Shown: piece after piece, positions 1-8,499 of the stretch
Numbering within the stretch: the first letter of the stretch is position 1
Layout of the letters: every line of letters begins with the position of its first letter
From: Cyanidium caldarium
Taxonomy: Eukaryota; Rhodophyta; Bangiophyceae; Cyanidiales; Cyanidiaceae
Assembly: GCA_026184775.1 (NCBI GenBank)
Contig: JANCYW010000008.1
Location: 248,001-312,000 of the forward strand
Reading direction: 5' to 3'
DNA length: 64,000 nt
The notes under the pieces: model-generated
Seen by the model: the letters and a program-made list of their open reading frames with translations, nothing else
Databases searched by the model: none
Told to the model about the DNA's origin: nothing
Position numbers and translations under genes: made by a program

Positions 1-1
1 C

Positions 2-958
2 AAGAGCGGCGGCAACTTGACTTCGCTGGACGAGTACGTGTCGCGCATGAAGCGTGATCAGAAATCCATCTACTACATCAGCGGCGAGCGCGAGGGCGCC
101 ATCGCCAAGTCGCCGCTGCTGGAGAAGTTGCGGCAACGCGACTACGAGGTGATCTTCATGAGCGACCCGCTCGACGAGTACATGTTGCCGCACGTACCGC
201 GTTACGGGAACCACAAACTGTCGAGCGCATCCCGCGAAAAACTGCGCTTCGGTCGCAATGACACATGGGAAGACCTGCCAAAGATCAAGGAGGCGCGCGC
301 GCGCCTCAAGCCGCTGCGCCAGTACCTCGAGCAGGTGCTGGCCGACAAGTTGGAGAAAGTGGTGGTCAGCAGCCGCTTGCACGAGACGCCGGCGGTGGTG
401 GTGAGCGGCCGCTACGGCTACTCGGCCAATATGGAACGCATTTTGCGCGCGCAGGCGCTGAGCAATCCGAACGCGATACCGCACCAGGCGCCGCGCAAGA
501 TTCTGGAGCTGAATCCGTTCCACCCGGTGGTGAAAGAGCTGGCGAAGCGCATCGACAAGAATCCCGACGACGACACCGCCAAGGAGACGGCGATTCTGTT
601 GTACGAGAGTGCGCTGATCAACTCGGGATACGCGCTGGACGAGACGTCCGATTTCGCCTCGCGCATGACCCGCATGATGGCCGAGCGGCTCGGTGTCGAC
701 GGCAACGTGACCATTGTGGAAGACTTGAGCGACTTGCCGCAGGTGCAGCGCACGCCGTCGCTGGAAGAGGAGCACGTGGAGCGCGACGCCGAGCCAGGTG
801 ACTGGCAGCGGAAGCTTGTCGACAGCCAGGCGATGAAAGCAGAGCCTATCGGCAAGATGGCCGCAGACGCGAGCGATGCAGACGGCCACGGCTGGGCGCA
901 TCTGGGCAAGAGCACGGATGGTGTCGACGCGGACAAGAGCGGTCGCGATGAGTTGTGA
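2..958 (+). CDS. ER-type HSP90 (endoplasmin/GRP94), C-terminal part, cut by window edge
   Basis: The frame is already open at base 2, so the N-terminal ATPase domain lies outside the window. The visible ~318 residues cover the end of the middle domain and the C-terminal dimerisation domain: TSLDEYVSRM, QKSIYYISGE, the YEVIFMSDPLDEY block and the late RMMAERLGV segment are HSP90 hallmarks. The protein ends in RDEL, a KDEL-like ER retrieval signal, after an acidic variable tail, so this is the ER paralogue (GRP94) rather than cytosolic or plastid HSP90; cytosolic forms would end in EEVD. It folds secretory and membrane proteins in the ER lumen. It converges on the Borealin-like gene, with only 152 bp between the stops. 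Confidence 0.92.
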   Translation, partial: KSGGNLTSLDEYVSRMKRDQKSIYYISGEREGAIAKSPLLEKLRQRDYEVIFMSDPLDEYMLPHVPRYGNHKLSSASREKLRFGRNDTWEDLPKIKEARARLKPLRQYLEQVLADKLEKVVVSSRLHETPAVVVSGRYGYSANMERILRAQALSNPNAIPHQAPRKILELNPFHPVVKELAKRIDKNPDDDTAKETAILLYESALINSGYALDETSDFASRMTRMMAERLGVDGNVTIVEDLSDLPQVQRTPSLEEEHVERDAEPGDWQRKLVDSQAMKAEPIGKMAADASDADGHGWAHLGKSTDGVDADKSGRDEL

Positions 959-1110
959 AGACAGGGGGAGCAAATAGCGAAGCGGACACCCGTGAAGGTT
1001 GTTACCATAAAGGTCGGTCGAGGGCGCGCAAAGTGCATGCAGCTGGCTCGTCGACAACAGCATCTGCACAACGCACCACCTTCACTTTGTCTCAGGCGCA
1101 CCGCAGCCCC

Positions 1111-1767
1111 TCACAATGCCGACAGGGCCCGCTTCAAGGCGTTCACTTTGTCCTGTATGGCGGCGCGCAACTCGACGTCGTACTGCTCGAGCGCTTGCGA
1201 CAGATCCGTCAGCTCGCCGGCCATAAGCTGCATCAGCACGGACTGCGCCGCCCCCGCCACGGCGGTCTCCGACTTGTCGCCGGGCGCTTTGGCAGCATCG
1301 GTTTCCCCGTGAGCGCCTTGTTTTGTCACCCCGGTGTTGCGTTCCCGCAGCGCCCGCACTCGCGAGCGAAAGTCCGCATTGCCGGTCAGTGCTGTTTGCT
1401 CACTGCTGCCACACAGTTGTGTTTCTGCCTGCACATCGCCGTCGTTGCTCGTTCGTTGCTCCGCCGCTGGCGCTCTGCCGTCCTCACGCACGCATTGTTG
1501 CATCCCGCGCAGAGCGACAGCGGTCTCGTCGGCCCCGAGAAACTCCGACATCGGCAGCGCCCGCAATTTTCGCGGTATTCGCATAATCTGTGCGTGCAGC
1601 GTGTTCCGCAACGACAAGACAGCGTCCTCGCTGAACGAGTGCAACGCCTTGCAGCGCGCCTCCAACTCCACATCAAACTCCGCCAGCAGCGCTTGCACTC
1701 GCCGCTCCCGCTGCGCCTTGTTCATGCGCCCCGCTGCCAACGGCCGGGACGACTGGCTGCGGGTCAT
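1111..1767 (-). CDS. Borealin/Nbl1-like chromosomal passenger complex subunit
   Basis: 218 residues from an ATG. Residues about 15-66 resemble the N-terminal helix of Borealin/Nbl1: an LLAEFDVELEARCKAL helix, a run with SLRNTLHAQIMR, and then RIPRKLRALPMSEFLG, which parallels the human segment ending in LPKALREMNWLDYF. In the known family this helix bundles with INCENP and Survivin and targets Aurora B to centromeres and the spindle midzone. The middle (about 90-165) is low complexity; the last ~45 residues are predicted helical (MAGELTDLSQALEQYDVELR) and could dimerise, as the Borealin C-terminus does. A second ATG at residue 15 (MNKAQRERRV) is an alternative start. The assignment rests on one helix plus size, so it is probable rather than certain. 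Confidence 0.68.
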   Translation of the reverse strand: MTRSQSSRPLAAGRMNKAQRERRVQALLAEFDVELEARCKALHSFSEDAVLSLRNTLHAQIMRIPRKLRALPMSEFLGADETAVALRGMQQCVREDGRAPAAEQRTSNDGDVQAETQLCGSSEQTALTGNADFRSRVRALRERNTGVTKQGAHGETDAAKAPGDKSETAVAGAAQSVLMQLMAGELTDLSQALEQYDVELRAAIQDKVNALKRALSAL

Positions 1768-2085
1768 AGCTGGGAGGATGGGTTTCGGGCTGAAGTGCGC
1801 GCGAAGAGGGCGTCCGACACGAAGCGGGCCGTGTGACGCTCAACTGATGCGAGACGCGCACTGCAACGTTCAGCGCCTTGGATGAGGCAGCGAAAACACT
1901 CCCCAACCACGCAGGGCTGCGCCCTCAAGAGGTGAATCTCGCTGCGTTCTACGTTCGCCCCTGGCCATCACGGAGGGCAAAGTCACCCGTTCAAAACGCG
2001 TCCCGGCAAACCGATCGAGGACGATCGCTTGTGCGCGGTGGCCCGGGCCTCACGACGGCGAGACACGCGGGAGACCACCTGAGGC
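1768..2085. other. Divergent intergenic region, Borealin-like / arogenate dehydratase
   Basis: 318 bp between two divergent ATGs, presumably holding both promoters. I see no tRNA, repeat or convincing small gene. A TGA lies in frame 2 codons before the arogenate dehydratase ATG, which fixes that start unless an upstream exon exists. Confidence 0.6.
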
Positions 2086-3165
2086 ATGTCCGCGTGGATA
2101 GTGCAAAGCGACGGGGTCTCCTCTCCGGAATGGACGTCATTGGGACGGCGGTTGCGTGTGGCCTACCAGGGCGAGCCGGGTGCGTACTCGGAGTCGGCGG
2201 CGATCGAGTACTTTGGGGATGACGTCTGTGCGGTGCCGTGCGAGTCGTTCGAGCGGGTGTTCGAGGCGGTGGAGCGCGGTGGCGCCGACAGGGCCGTGCT
2301 GCCAATCGAAAACTCGCTGGCGGGCACCATTCACCGCAACTACGATTTGCTATTGCAACACTCGTTGCAAATTGTGGGTGAGGTGGATCTGCGGGTGCAG
2401 CACTACCTGTTGGCGCTGGAGGGCGTGACGTTAGAAGACGTGCGGGTGGTGCAGAGCCATCCCATGGCGCTGGCGCAGTGCGACAAGTTCCTCACCGAGC
2501 ACGACTTGTCGCGGGAAGTGGCTGCAGACACTGCCGGCAGTGCGCGCCTATTGCGTGACGGGGGATATCGCGACCGCGCCGCGATCGCTGGCGCTCGCGC
2601 TGCCAAGATATACGCGTTGCAAGTGCTGGCCGAGGGCATCGAGGACGAGCCGGACAATTACACGCGCTTCCTGGTGTTGGCGACGTCGCGCGGCGCTTCA
2701 CCACCGGCCGGAGTGCCCGCCAAGACCTCCATTGCCTTTTCGCTGCAGAACAGTCCGGGCGTGTTGTTCAAGGCGTTGTCGGTGTTCGCGCTGCGCGATA
2801 TTGATCTGACCAAGATCGAGTCGCGCCACCTGCGCACCCTGCGCTACTTGCAAGCGTCGACACCCCGCGGCGACCGGGAGGAGTGGACGCGACCGGATTT
2901 GGGCGCAGCAGAGGCGCTGGACGCTTTCATCACTTGCAGTGACGGTGGTCAGCACCGTGTAGGCGACAGCAGTGGCCACTGGGCCGTGGCCGAGGGGTGG
3001 ACCGAGGATCGCAAGCGCTGGGATTACCTCTTCTATCTGGACATTGCCGCTAGCCTGGCCGAGGTGAAGACCAAGAACGCCCTGAACCACCTGAGCGAGA
3101 TTGCCACCTTCATTCGCGTGCTCGGCAGCTATCGACAGTACGCCAGTGCCGATGAGCGAGATTGA
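2086..3165 (+). CDS. Arogenate/prephenate dehydratase with extended ACT domain
   Basis: Makes phenylalanine by decarboxylating dehydration of arogenate (or prephenate). Residues 24-205 are the PDT catalytic domain: RVAYQGEPGAYSE at its start, VLPIENSLAGT, and the catalytic TRF in NYTRFLVL at about 190. An ACT regulatory domain follows (GVLFKALSVFALRDIDLTKI, then ESRHLR, where most family members have ESRP). The wording is close to plant arogenate dehydratases, as is the end NALNHLSEIATFIRVLGSY. An insertion of roughly 60 residues (about 252-310) splits the ACT domain before WDYLFYLDIA. Only ~23 residues precede the catalytic domain and an in-frame stop sits just upstream, so no plastid transit peptide is visible. 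Substrate preference cannot be read from sequence alone. Confidence 0.93.
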   Translation: MSAWIVQSDGVSSPEWTSLGRRLRVAYQGEPGAYSESAAIEYFGDDVCAVPCESFERVFEAVERGGADRAVLPIENSLAGTIHRNYDLLLQHSLQIVGEVDLRVQHYLLALEGVTLEDVRVVQSHPMALAQCDKFLTEHDLSREVAADTAGSARLLRDGGYRDRAAIAGARAAKIYALQVLAEGIEDEPDNYTRFLVLATSRGASPPAGVPAKTSIAFSLQNSPGVLFKALSVFALRDIDLTKIESRHLRTLRYLQASTPRGDREEWTRPDLGAAEALDAFITCSDGGQHRVGDSSGHWAVAEGWTEDRKRWDYLFYLDIAASLAEVKTKNALNHLSEIATFIRVLGSYRQYASADERD

Positions 3166-3650
3166 GAGCGGCAGGCTGGCGGAGATGCCCGAGAGCGCAG
3201 CGCTCTGCGGTGCTCCGTCCTGCAAGGCTGCGCTCGATGCTGTCGCTCTGAGCTTGCCCTTTGTGAACAGGGACTCTGGAAATAACCTATCGCGGCGAAT
3301 TGCTTGTTGGTCTGTCGACCATGACTCTACGGCCCTGCACCGTGTTCGCCTCCATCCTGTCTTGCAATAATTTTCTCGTCCTCCGGCAACATCCCACCTG
3401 CCCACGTCCGACGCATGCCCCAATACCCTCCTTCCTATCCCCTGTCTCTCTTTCCTACTCCTCCTTCCCCACTCCGACTTTCTCGGTGCTCCTGCCCCGC
3501 CCTTCGCCCCTCATCTCCCATCGCGTCGCCATCGCGGACGGGATCGACGCCCGCGGCGCGCCACCGATCGTCCGTCGCGGCGCGCCCCAGCTTACTGTTC
3601 GGAGTGACGGTGGCTGAAACTGCATATCCCGTGGTAGTGCGTGGACCGTC
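3166..3650. promoter_or_regulatory. Intergenic region with pyrimidine-rich tract before mtHSP70
   Basis: 485 bp between two genes on the same strand. Bases about 3416-3510 on the + strand are almost all C and T (for example CTCCTTCCTATCCCCTGTCT), ending about 140 bp before the mtHSP70 ATG. Similar tracts precede several other genes here, so this is probably a promoter or 5' leader element. No tRNA or small gene seen. Confidence 0.5.
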
Positions 3651-5759
3651 ATGGCGATACTGGACAGATTTCTGTTGAGGGGAGCGAGAGCGGCAGCTCA
3701 GCTGGTGACAACGCGGCTGCCGTCGGGGGTGGCAGCGACCGCGCGGGTGCCGGCGGCGACTGCGGGCAATCGGTTGGCGGCGGCGCAGCGGCGGTTTGCC
3801 TCGGGCAGTGGCGTGCAGGGCGACGTGATTGGGATCGACTTGGGCACCACCAATTCCTGCGTGTCCATCATGGAGGGCAAGACTCCGCGTGTGCTGGAGA
3901 ACGCCGAGGGCCAGCGCACGACGCCGTCCGTCGTGGCGTTCACTGCGGACGGCGAGCGGCTGGTGGGCATCGCGGCGAAGCGACAGGCGGTGACCAACCC
4001 AGAGAACACCATATTTGCGGCGAAACGGCTCATCGGGCGTCGATGGGACGACCCTGAGGTGCAGCGCGACGTGAAGACGATGCCGTACAAGATCGTGCGC
4101 GCGGACAACGGGGACGCCTGGATCGAGGCGCAGGGCAAGCGGTACTCGCCGTCGCAAATCGGGGCGTTTGTTTTGCAGAAGATGAAGGAGACGGCGGACT
4201 CGTTTCTGGGTCGTCCGGTGAACAACGCGGTGATCACGGTGCCGGCGTACTTTAACGATGCGCAGCGGCAGGCGACCAAGGACGCCGGGCGTATCGCCGG
4301 CCTGAACGTGCTGCGCATCATCAACGAGCCGACTGCTGCTGCTCTGGCGTATGGGCTGGACAAGGCCGAGGACGGCAAGGTGGTGGCGGTTTACGATCTG
4401 GGCGGTGGCACATTCGACGTTTCCATTCTGGAGATATCCGGCGGCGTGTTCGAGGTGAAGGCCACCAATGGCGACACGCATCTGGGCGGCGAGGACTTTG
4501 ATCAGGCGGTGTTGCAGCACCTGGTGAACGAGTTCAAGCGCGAGCAGGGCATCGACTTGTCCAAGGACCGGCTGGCGCTGCAACGCTTGCGGGAGGCGGC
4601 GGAAAAGGCCAAAGTGGAGCTCAGCAGCGCGATGCAAACCGATGTGAACCTGCCGTTTATCACCGCCGACGCCAGCGGCCCGAAACACATGAACGTGAAG
4701 TTGACGCGCGCCAAGCTGGAGGCGCTGGTGGGCAGTCTGGTGCAGCGCACGCTGGATCCGATGAAGCGGTGTCTGAAGGACGCGGGCATGTCATCGCGCG
4801 ATATCGCCGAGGTGTTGCTGGTGGGCGGACAGACGCGCATGCCGGCGGTGCAGAAAGTGGTGCAGGAGTTTTTCGGGCGCGCACCGAGCAAGAACGTCAA
4901 TCCGGACGAGGTGGTGGCGACCGGTGCGGCCATTCAGGGTGGCGTGCTGCGCGGCGACGTGAAGGACATTCTGCTGCTGGACGTGACGCCGCTGTCGCTG
5001 GGCATTGAGACGCTGGGCGGCGTGATGACCAAGCTCATCCCGCGCAACAGCACCATTCCCACCAAGAAGGGCCAGGTGTTCAGCACCGCCGCCGACCAAC
5101 AGACGCAGGTGAGCATCAAGGTGTTGCAGGGCGAACGCGCCATGGCCGCCGAGAACAAGCTGCTCGGCCAGTTCGACCTGGTGGGCATTCCGCCGGCGCC
5201 GCGCGGCGTGCCACAGATCGAGGTCACCTTCGATATCGACGCCAACGGCATCATGCACGTCAGCGCCGTGGACAAGGGCACCGGCAAGCGCAACGAGGTG
5301 GTGATCACCAGCTCAGGCGGTCTGGGCGAACAGGACATTGAGCGGATGGTGCGCGAAGCCGAGATGCACGCCGAGGACGACAAGCGGCGGCAGGCCGCGG
5401 TGGAGGCCAAAAACGAAGCCGACTCGCTGTTGTACAATACGGAGCGGACCCTGAACGAGCACCGCAGCAAAGTGAGCACCGATGATGCGCGCGCGGTGGA
5501 GAGCGCCATCAGCGATTTGCGGGCAGTGCTGGACAAGGAGCCGCCGGCAGCCGTGGACGAGATCCAGGGCAAGACGCGCGCGCTGCAACAGGCCGCCATG
5601 AAAGTGGGCGAGGCCATCTATCGCTCGGCGCAGTCGTCACAGCAGCAGCAGCAGCAGCAGCAGAAAGCATCGAGCGAGACGCCCGAAGCGGAATACAAGG
5701 ACGTGAACGAGGACGACGAGGAGAAGAAACAACACGGTAAGGGCGGTGGAAGCGCGTAA
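3651..5759 (+). CDS. Mitochondrial HSP70 (DnaK family)
   Basis: 702-residue chaperone that drives protein import and folding in the mitochondrial matrix. The first ~50 residues are an Arg/Ala-rich presequence without acidic residues beyond D5 and ending in RRFASGS, typical of matrix targeting. The nucleotide-binding domain starts at [13 protein letters not shown] (about 59-71), with the phosphate-2 loop [15 protein letters not shown] and [13 protein letters not shown]. The substrate domain has [18 protein letters not shown]. Family length is about 650-680. Unusual feature: a run of 8 glutamines encoded by pure CAG lies in the C-terminal lid (about 664-671), just before the EAEYKDV tail. It lacks the EEVD of cytosolic HSP70 and the HDEL of ER BiP. 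Confidence 0.96.
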   Translation: MAILDRFLLRGARAAAQLVTTRLPSGVAATARVPAATAGNRLAAAQRRFASGSGVQGDVIGIDLGTTNSCVSIMEGKTPRVLENAEGQRTTPSVVAFTADGERLVGIAAKRQAVTNPENTIFAAKRLIGRRWDDPEVQRDVKTMPYKIVRADNGDAWIEAQGKRYSPSQIGAFVLQKMKETADSFLGRPVNNAVITVPAYFNDAQRQATKDAGRIAGLNVLRIINEPTAAALAYGLDKAEDGKVVAVYDLGGGTFDVSILEISGGVFEVKATNGDTHLGGEDFDQAVLQHLVNEFKREQGIDLSKDRLALQRLREAAEKAKVELSSAMQTDVNLPFITADASGPKHMNVKLTRAKLEALVGSLVQRTLDPMKRCLKDAGMSSRDIAEVLLVGGQTRMPAVQKVVQEFFGRAPSKNVNPDEVVATGAAIQGGVLRGDVKDILLLDVTPLSLGIETLGGVMTKLIPRNSTIPTKKGQVFSTAADQQTQVSIKVLQGERAMAAENKLLGQFDLVGIPPAPRGVPQIEVTFDIDANGIMHVSAVDKGTGKRNEVVITSSGGLGEQDIERMVREAEMHAEDDKRRQAAVEAKNEADSLLYNTERTLNEHRSKVSTDDARAVESAISDLRAVLDKEPPAAVDEIQGKTRALQQAAMKVGEAIYRSAQSSQQQQQQQQKASSETPEAEYKDVNEDDEEKKQHGKGGGSA
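5640..5663 (+). repeat. (CAG)8 inside mtHSP70
   Basis: Eight uninterrupted CAG codons give polyglutamine in the C-terminal lid. Pure codon repetition suggests recent slippage expansion rather than conserved sequence. Confidence 0.9.
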
Positions 5760-6145
5760 ACGCAAGTGGAATCGTTCGGAAGAGGGAGACGCATATCAAG
5801 TGAATGGAGGAGGCGGAGGATGTCGAGATGCCCTTACCGATGCCCGACACGCGTCGCCAACACCTGTCGCTGGCACCCGAAACCCATCGTTGCATAGATT
5901 CATTCACCAGTGCGCCTCGCTTGCTACCTTCGTGCGCACCCGCATCGCTCCCGTCGATCGATCGGCCGCTCTGCAGGAGCGGTCCCGAAATTCGCTCGTC
6001 GAAAGGCGGCGGTTGCGCGCAGTCGCGAATTCGGCGAGTCGGTTGGGCAGAGGCGACCGCTTCACAGCCGCTTGCAGACGCCACTGCCAAGGTGGACGCT
6101 CAGGCGCTTTCACAGCCGTTAGAGTATACAGCCGCCGATATCATC
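5760..6145. other. Intergenic region upstream of glycerol-3-phosphate dehydrogenase
   Basis: 386 bp. The GPDH reading frame stays open back to an ATG at 5804, which would add 114 residues rich in Pro, Ser and Arg. That extension has no family counterpart and includes acidic residues at its start, so I treat it as leader sequence. Nothing else recognised. Confidence 0.5.
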
Positions 6146-8209
6146 ATGCGGAGGTCACTCTCGGTGATGGCTGTGAGCTCGGCGACGGCGTTTGTGGCGT
6201 CGGCGGGGTTTCTGTACGGCGCGTCCGGTAACGGCCATCGCGAGCACGGTCCGCATCGGGTGTGGGGGCTGGTAGCGCGGGCCGATGCGCCAATCGGCAC
6301 GGCACTGCCGGGCAGCTCCAACGGACAGGTGCTGTTGCCGAACCTGGAGACGGTGCCGGCGCGCGCTCGACAGCTGAGCGTGATGCGGGAACGCGGTCGC
6401 CTCTACGAGACGTTGCAGAAACCGGTCGGCGGACAGAGTGCGGGAGCGCCCGGCGCTGCCGCTGCTGCCGAGGAGGCGCTGTTCGACGTGTTGGTGATCG
6501 GAGGCGGCGCTACCGGCTCGGGGTGTGCGCTGGACGGCGCGTTGCGTGGTCTGAACGTGGCGCTGGTGGAACGCGACGATTTCGCCTCGGGCACCTCATC
6601 GCGATCGACCAAGTTGATCCACGGCGGCGTGCGCTACTTGGAGAAGGCGTTCTTCCATGTGGATCCGGCGCAGCTGCGGCTGGTATTCGAGGCGTTACAC
6701 GAGCGGGCGATTATGCTGCGGCAAGCGCCGCACCTGTCGCAACCGCTGCCGACCATTCTGCCGTGCTACAAGTGGTGGGAGGTGCCGTTCTACTGGGCCG
6801 GCCTGAAAGCGTACGATTTTCTGGCGTTTGTGGGGCACGGCAGTCTGTACATGAGCAAGTTTTTGTCGGCGAGCGAGGCGCGTCGCCAGTTCCCGACGCT
6901 GTCGGCGCGGCGCGGTGGCGACGGACGCACCCTGAAAGGCAGCATTGTGTATTATGACGGCCAGATGAACGATTCCCGCTTCAACGTCACCTTGGCGGTG
7001 ACGGCGGCGCTGCACGGTGCGGTGATGGCGAACCACACCGAAGTGGTGAGCCTGATCAAGCGTGGCGGCTCGCCCGGTCGCGTCGTCGGCGCGGTGGTGC
7101 GCGACCGCTTCACCGGCGACGAGTTCCCGGTGTATGCGCGCGTGGTGGTCAATGCCACCGGCCCGTTCACCGACAGCATTCGCGCCATGGACGAGGGCGC
7201 GGAGGCGCTCACCACTCAGCGCATGATCGCGCCCTCGTCGGGTGTGCACGTCACTCTGCCGAGCTACTACTCGCCGGAGGGTATGGGTCTGATCGTGCCC
7301 AAGACGCGCGACGGCCGTGTCGTGTTCATGCTGCCGTGGCTTGGGGTGACCATCGCCGGCACCACGGACTCTAGCACCGAAATCACCGACATGCCGCGCC
7401 CGCACGAGGCCGAGATCGAATTCATCTTGGACGCGCTGCGCGACTACCTCAACATTCAGGTGCGTCGCAAGGACGTGCTGAGCGCGTGGAGCGGTATTCG
7501 GCCGCTAGCGATGGATCCGCGCTCCAAAGACACGCAGAACATCCTGCGCGAGCACGCCATCCACGTATCCGATGCCGGGCTGGTGAGCATCGCCGGCGGC
7601 AAATGGACCACGTACCGCAAGATGGCCCATGATACCGTCGACCGGGCGATCCAGGTGGGCGACTTGGGCAGTCGGGTGCGGAACAAATGCATGACCGAGC
7701 AGGTGGTGCTGCTGGGCGGACACACGTACGACCCGTCGTATTTCGCGTTTCTGACGCAGCATTACGAGCGGCTGAAGTATACCGTGAGCAAGGGCGACAA
7801 GCCACAGTGGACCAAGTTGGACGTGGACATTGCGCAGCATCTGGCGCGGTCATACGGCGACCAGGCGTACAAGGTCTGTGATATCGCCAGCCGCGGCGAC
7901 GTGGGGTACGGCAAGCGACTGGCACACGGTTTTCCGTTCATCGAGGCCGAGGTGGTGTACACTGCCGAGAGCGAGTACTGTGAGACGGCGCGCGACTTTT
8001 TGGCACGGCGCACGCGGCTGGCGTTTTTGGACACGCATGCGGCGCGCGAATCCATGACGCGCGTGATTGAGATCCTCGCAGAGTTGCACGGATGGAGCAA
8101 GCAGCGCGTGCAGGAGGAGACGCGCGCCACCCAGGAGTTTTTGGATTCGTTCGAGACCGGCCGCACCACCGGCGAACTCGGCGAGCAGGTAGAGGCCATG
8201 GTGGCGTGA
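6146..8209 (+). CDS. FAD-dependent glycerol-3-phosphate dehydrogenase, mitochondrial
   Basis: Oxidises glycerol-3-phosphate to dihydroxyacetone phosphate and feeds electrons to ubiquinone (glycerol-phosphate shuttle; GUT2/SDP6/GPD2 family). 687 residues from this ATG, matching the family. The N-terminus (RRSLSVMAVSSATAFVASAG) is a basic, then hydrophobic segment suited to inner-membrane targeting. The FAD fold begins at FDVLVIGGGATGSGCALDGA (about 113-132), followed by the family signature SSRSTKLIHGGVRYLE. SIAGGKWTTYRKMAHDTVD near residue 480 is another signature. Like plant and yeast enzymes, it has no EF-hand at the C-terminus. The upstream ATG at 5804 is possible but less likely. Biotin synthase follows 290 bp later on the same strand. 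Confidence 0.95.
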   Translation: MRRSLSVMAVSSATAFVASAGFLYGASGNGHREHGPHRVWGLVARADAPIGTALPGSSNGQVLLPNLETVPARARQLSVMRERGRLYETLQKPVGGQSAGAPGAAAAAEEALFDVLVIGGGATGSGCALDGALRGLNVALVERDDFASGTSSRSTKLIHGGVRYLEKAFFHVDPAQLRLVFEALHERAIMLRQAPHLSQPLPTILPCYKWWEVPFYWAGLKAYDFLAFVGHGSLYMSKFLSASEARRQFPTLSARRGGDGRTLKGSIVYYDGQMNDSRFNVTLAVTAALHGAVMANHTEVVSLIKRGGSPGRVVGAVVRDRFTGDEFPVYARVVVNATGPFTDSIRAMDEGAEALTTQRMIAPSSGVHVTLPSYYSPEGMGLIVPKTRDGRVVFMLPWLGVTIAGTTDSSTEITDMPRPHEAEIEFILDALRDYLNIQVRRKDVLSAWSGIRPLAMDPRSKDTQNILREHAIHVSDAGLVSIAGGKWTTYRKMAHDTVDRAIQVGDLGSRVRNKCMTEQVVLLGGHTYDPSYFAFLTQHYERLKYTVSKGDKPQWTKLDVDIAQHLARSYGDQAYKVCDIASRGDVGYGKRLAHGFPFIEAEVVYTAESEYCETARDFLARRTRLAFLDTHAARESMTRVIEILAELHGWSKQRVQEETRATQEFLDSFETGRTTGELGEQVEAMVA

Positions 8210-8499
8210 GCGGGAGAGAGAAAGGAGTCTTTCGATTCGGGGCCGTGTAAAATCGCCCGTGCACCGCCACCTCACCCGGTGGACGCATCGCGGGCGATGT
8301 GGTATTGTGGCAGGTGTGCGGGTCGGTTCTGGCGTTCCCCGATTCCCGAACCCGGTCATGAAATCCCTTATTCTTTCCCTTGAGCGTTAGGGACTGCCGA
8401 TCGGGCTCCACGTCGGCTGCGCGCGGACCTCCGCTTCGTGCATGCAGCCGTACCGCTGGCCGCCTCACGGACCCAGGACAAGCATCGACGGGAAGCAGA

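Noticed and set aside
2840-3010. Possible intron in the ACT domain of arogenate dehydratase
   Set aside because: The insertion stays in frame without stops and lacks a convincing GT...AG pair with a branch site; reported as an insertion instead.
3435-4688. 417-codon open frame on the minus strand across mtHSP70
   Set aside because: It is antisense to a conserved gene; strong G+C and third-position bias leave the complementary frame open.
5804-6145. 114-codon N-terminal extension of the glycerol-3-phosphate dehydrogenase
   Set aside because: No family similarity and acidic at its start; the ATG at 6146 supplies a targeting-like N-terminus and normal length.
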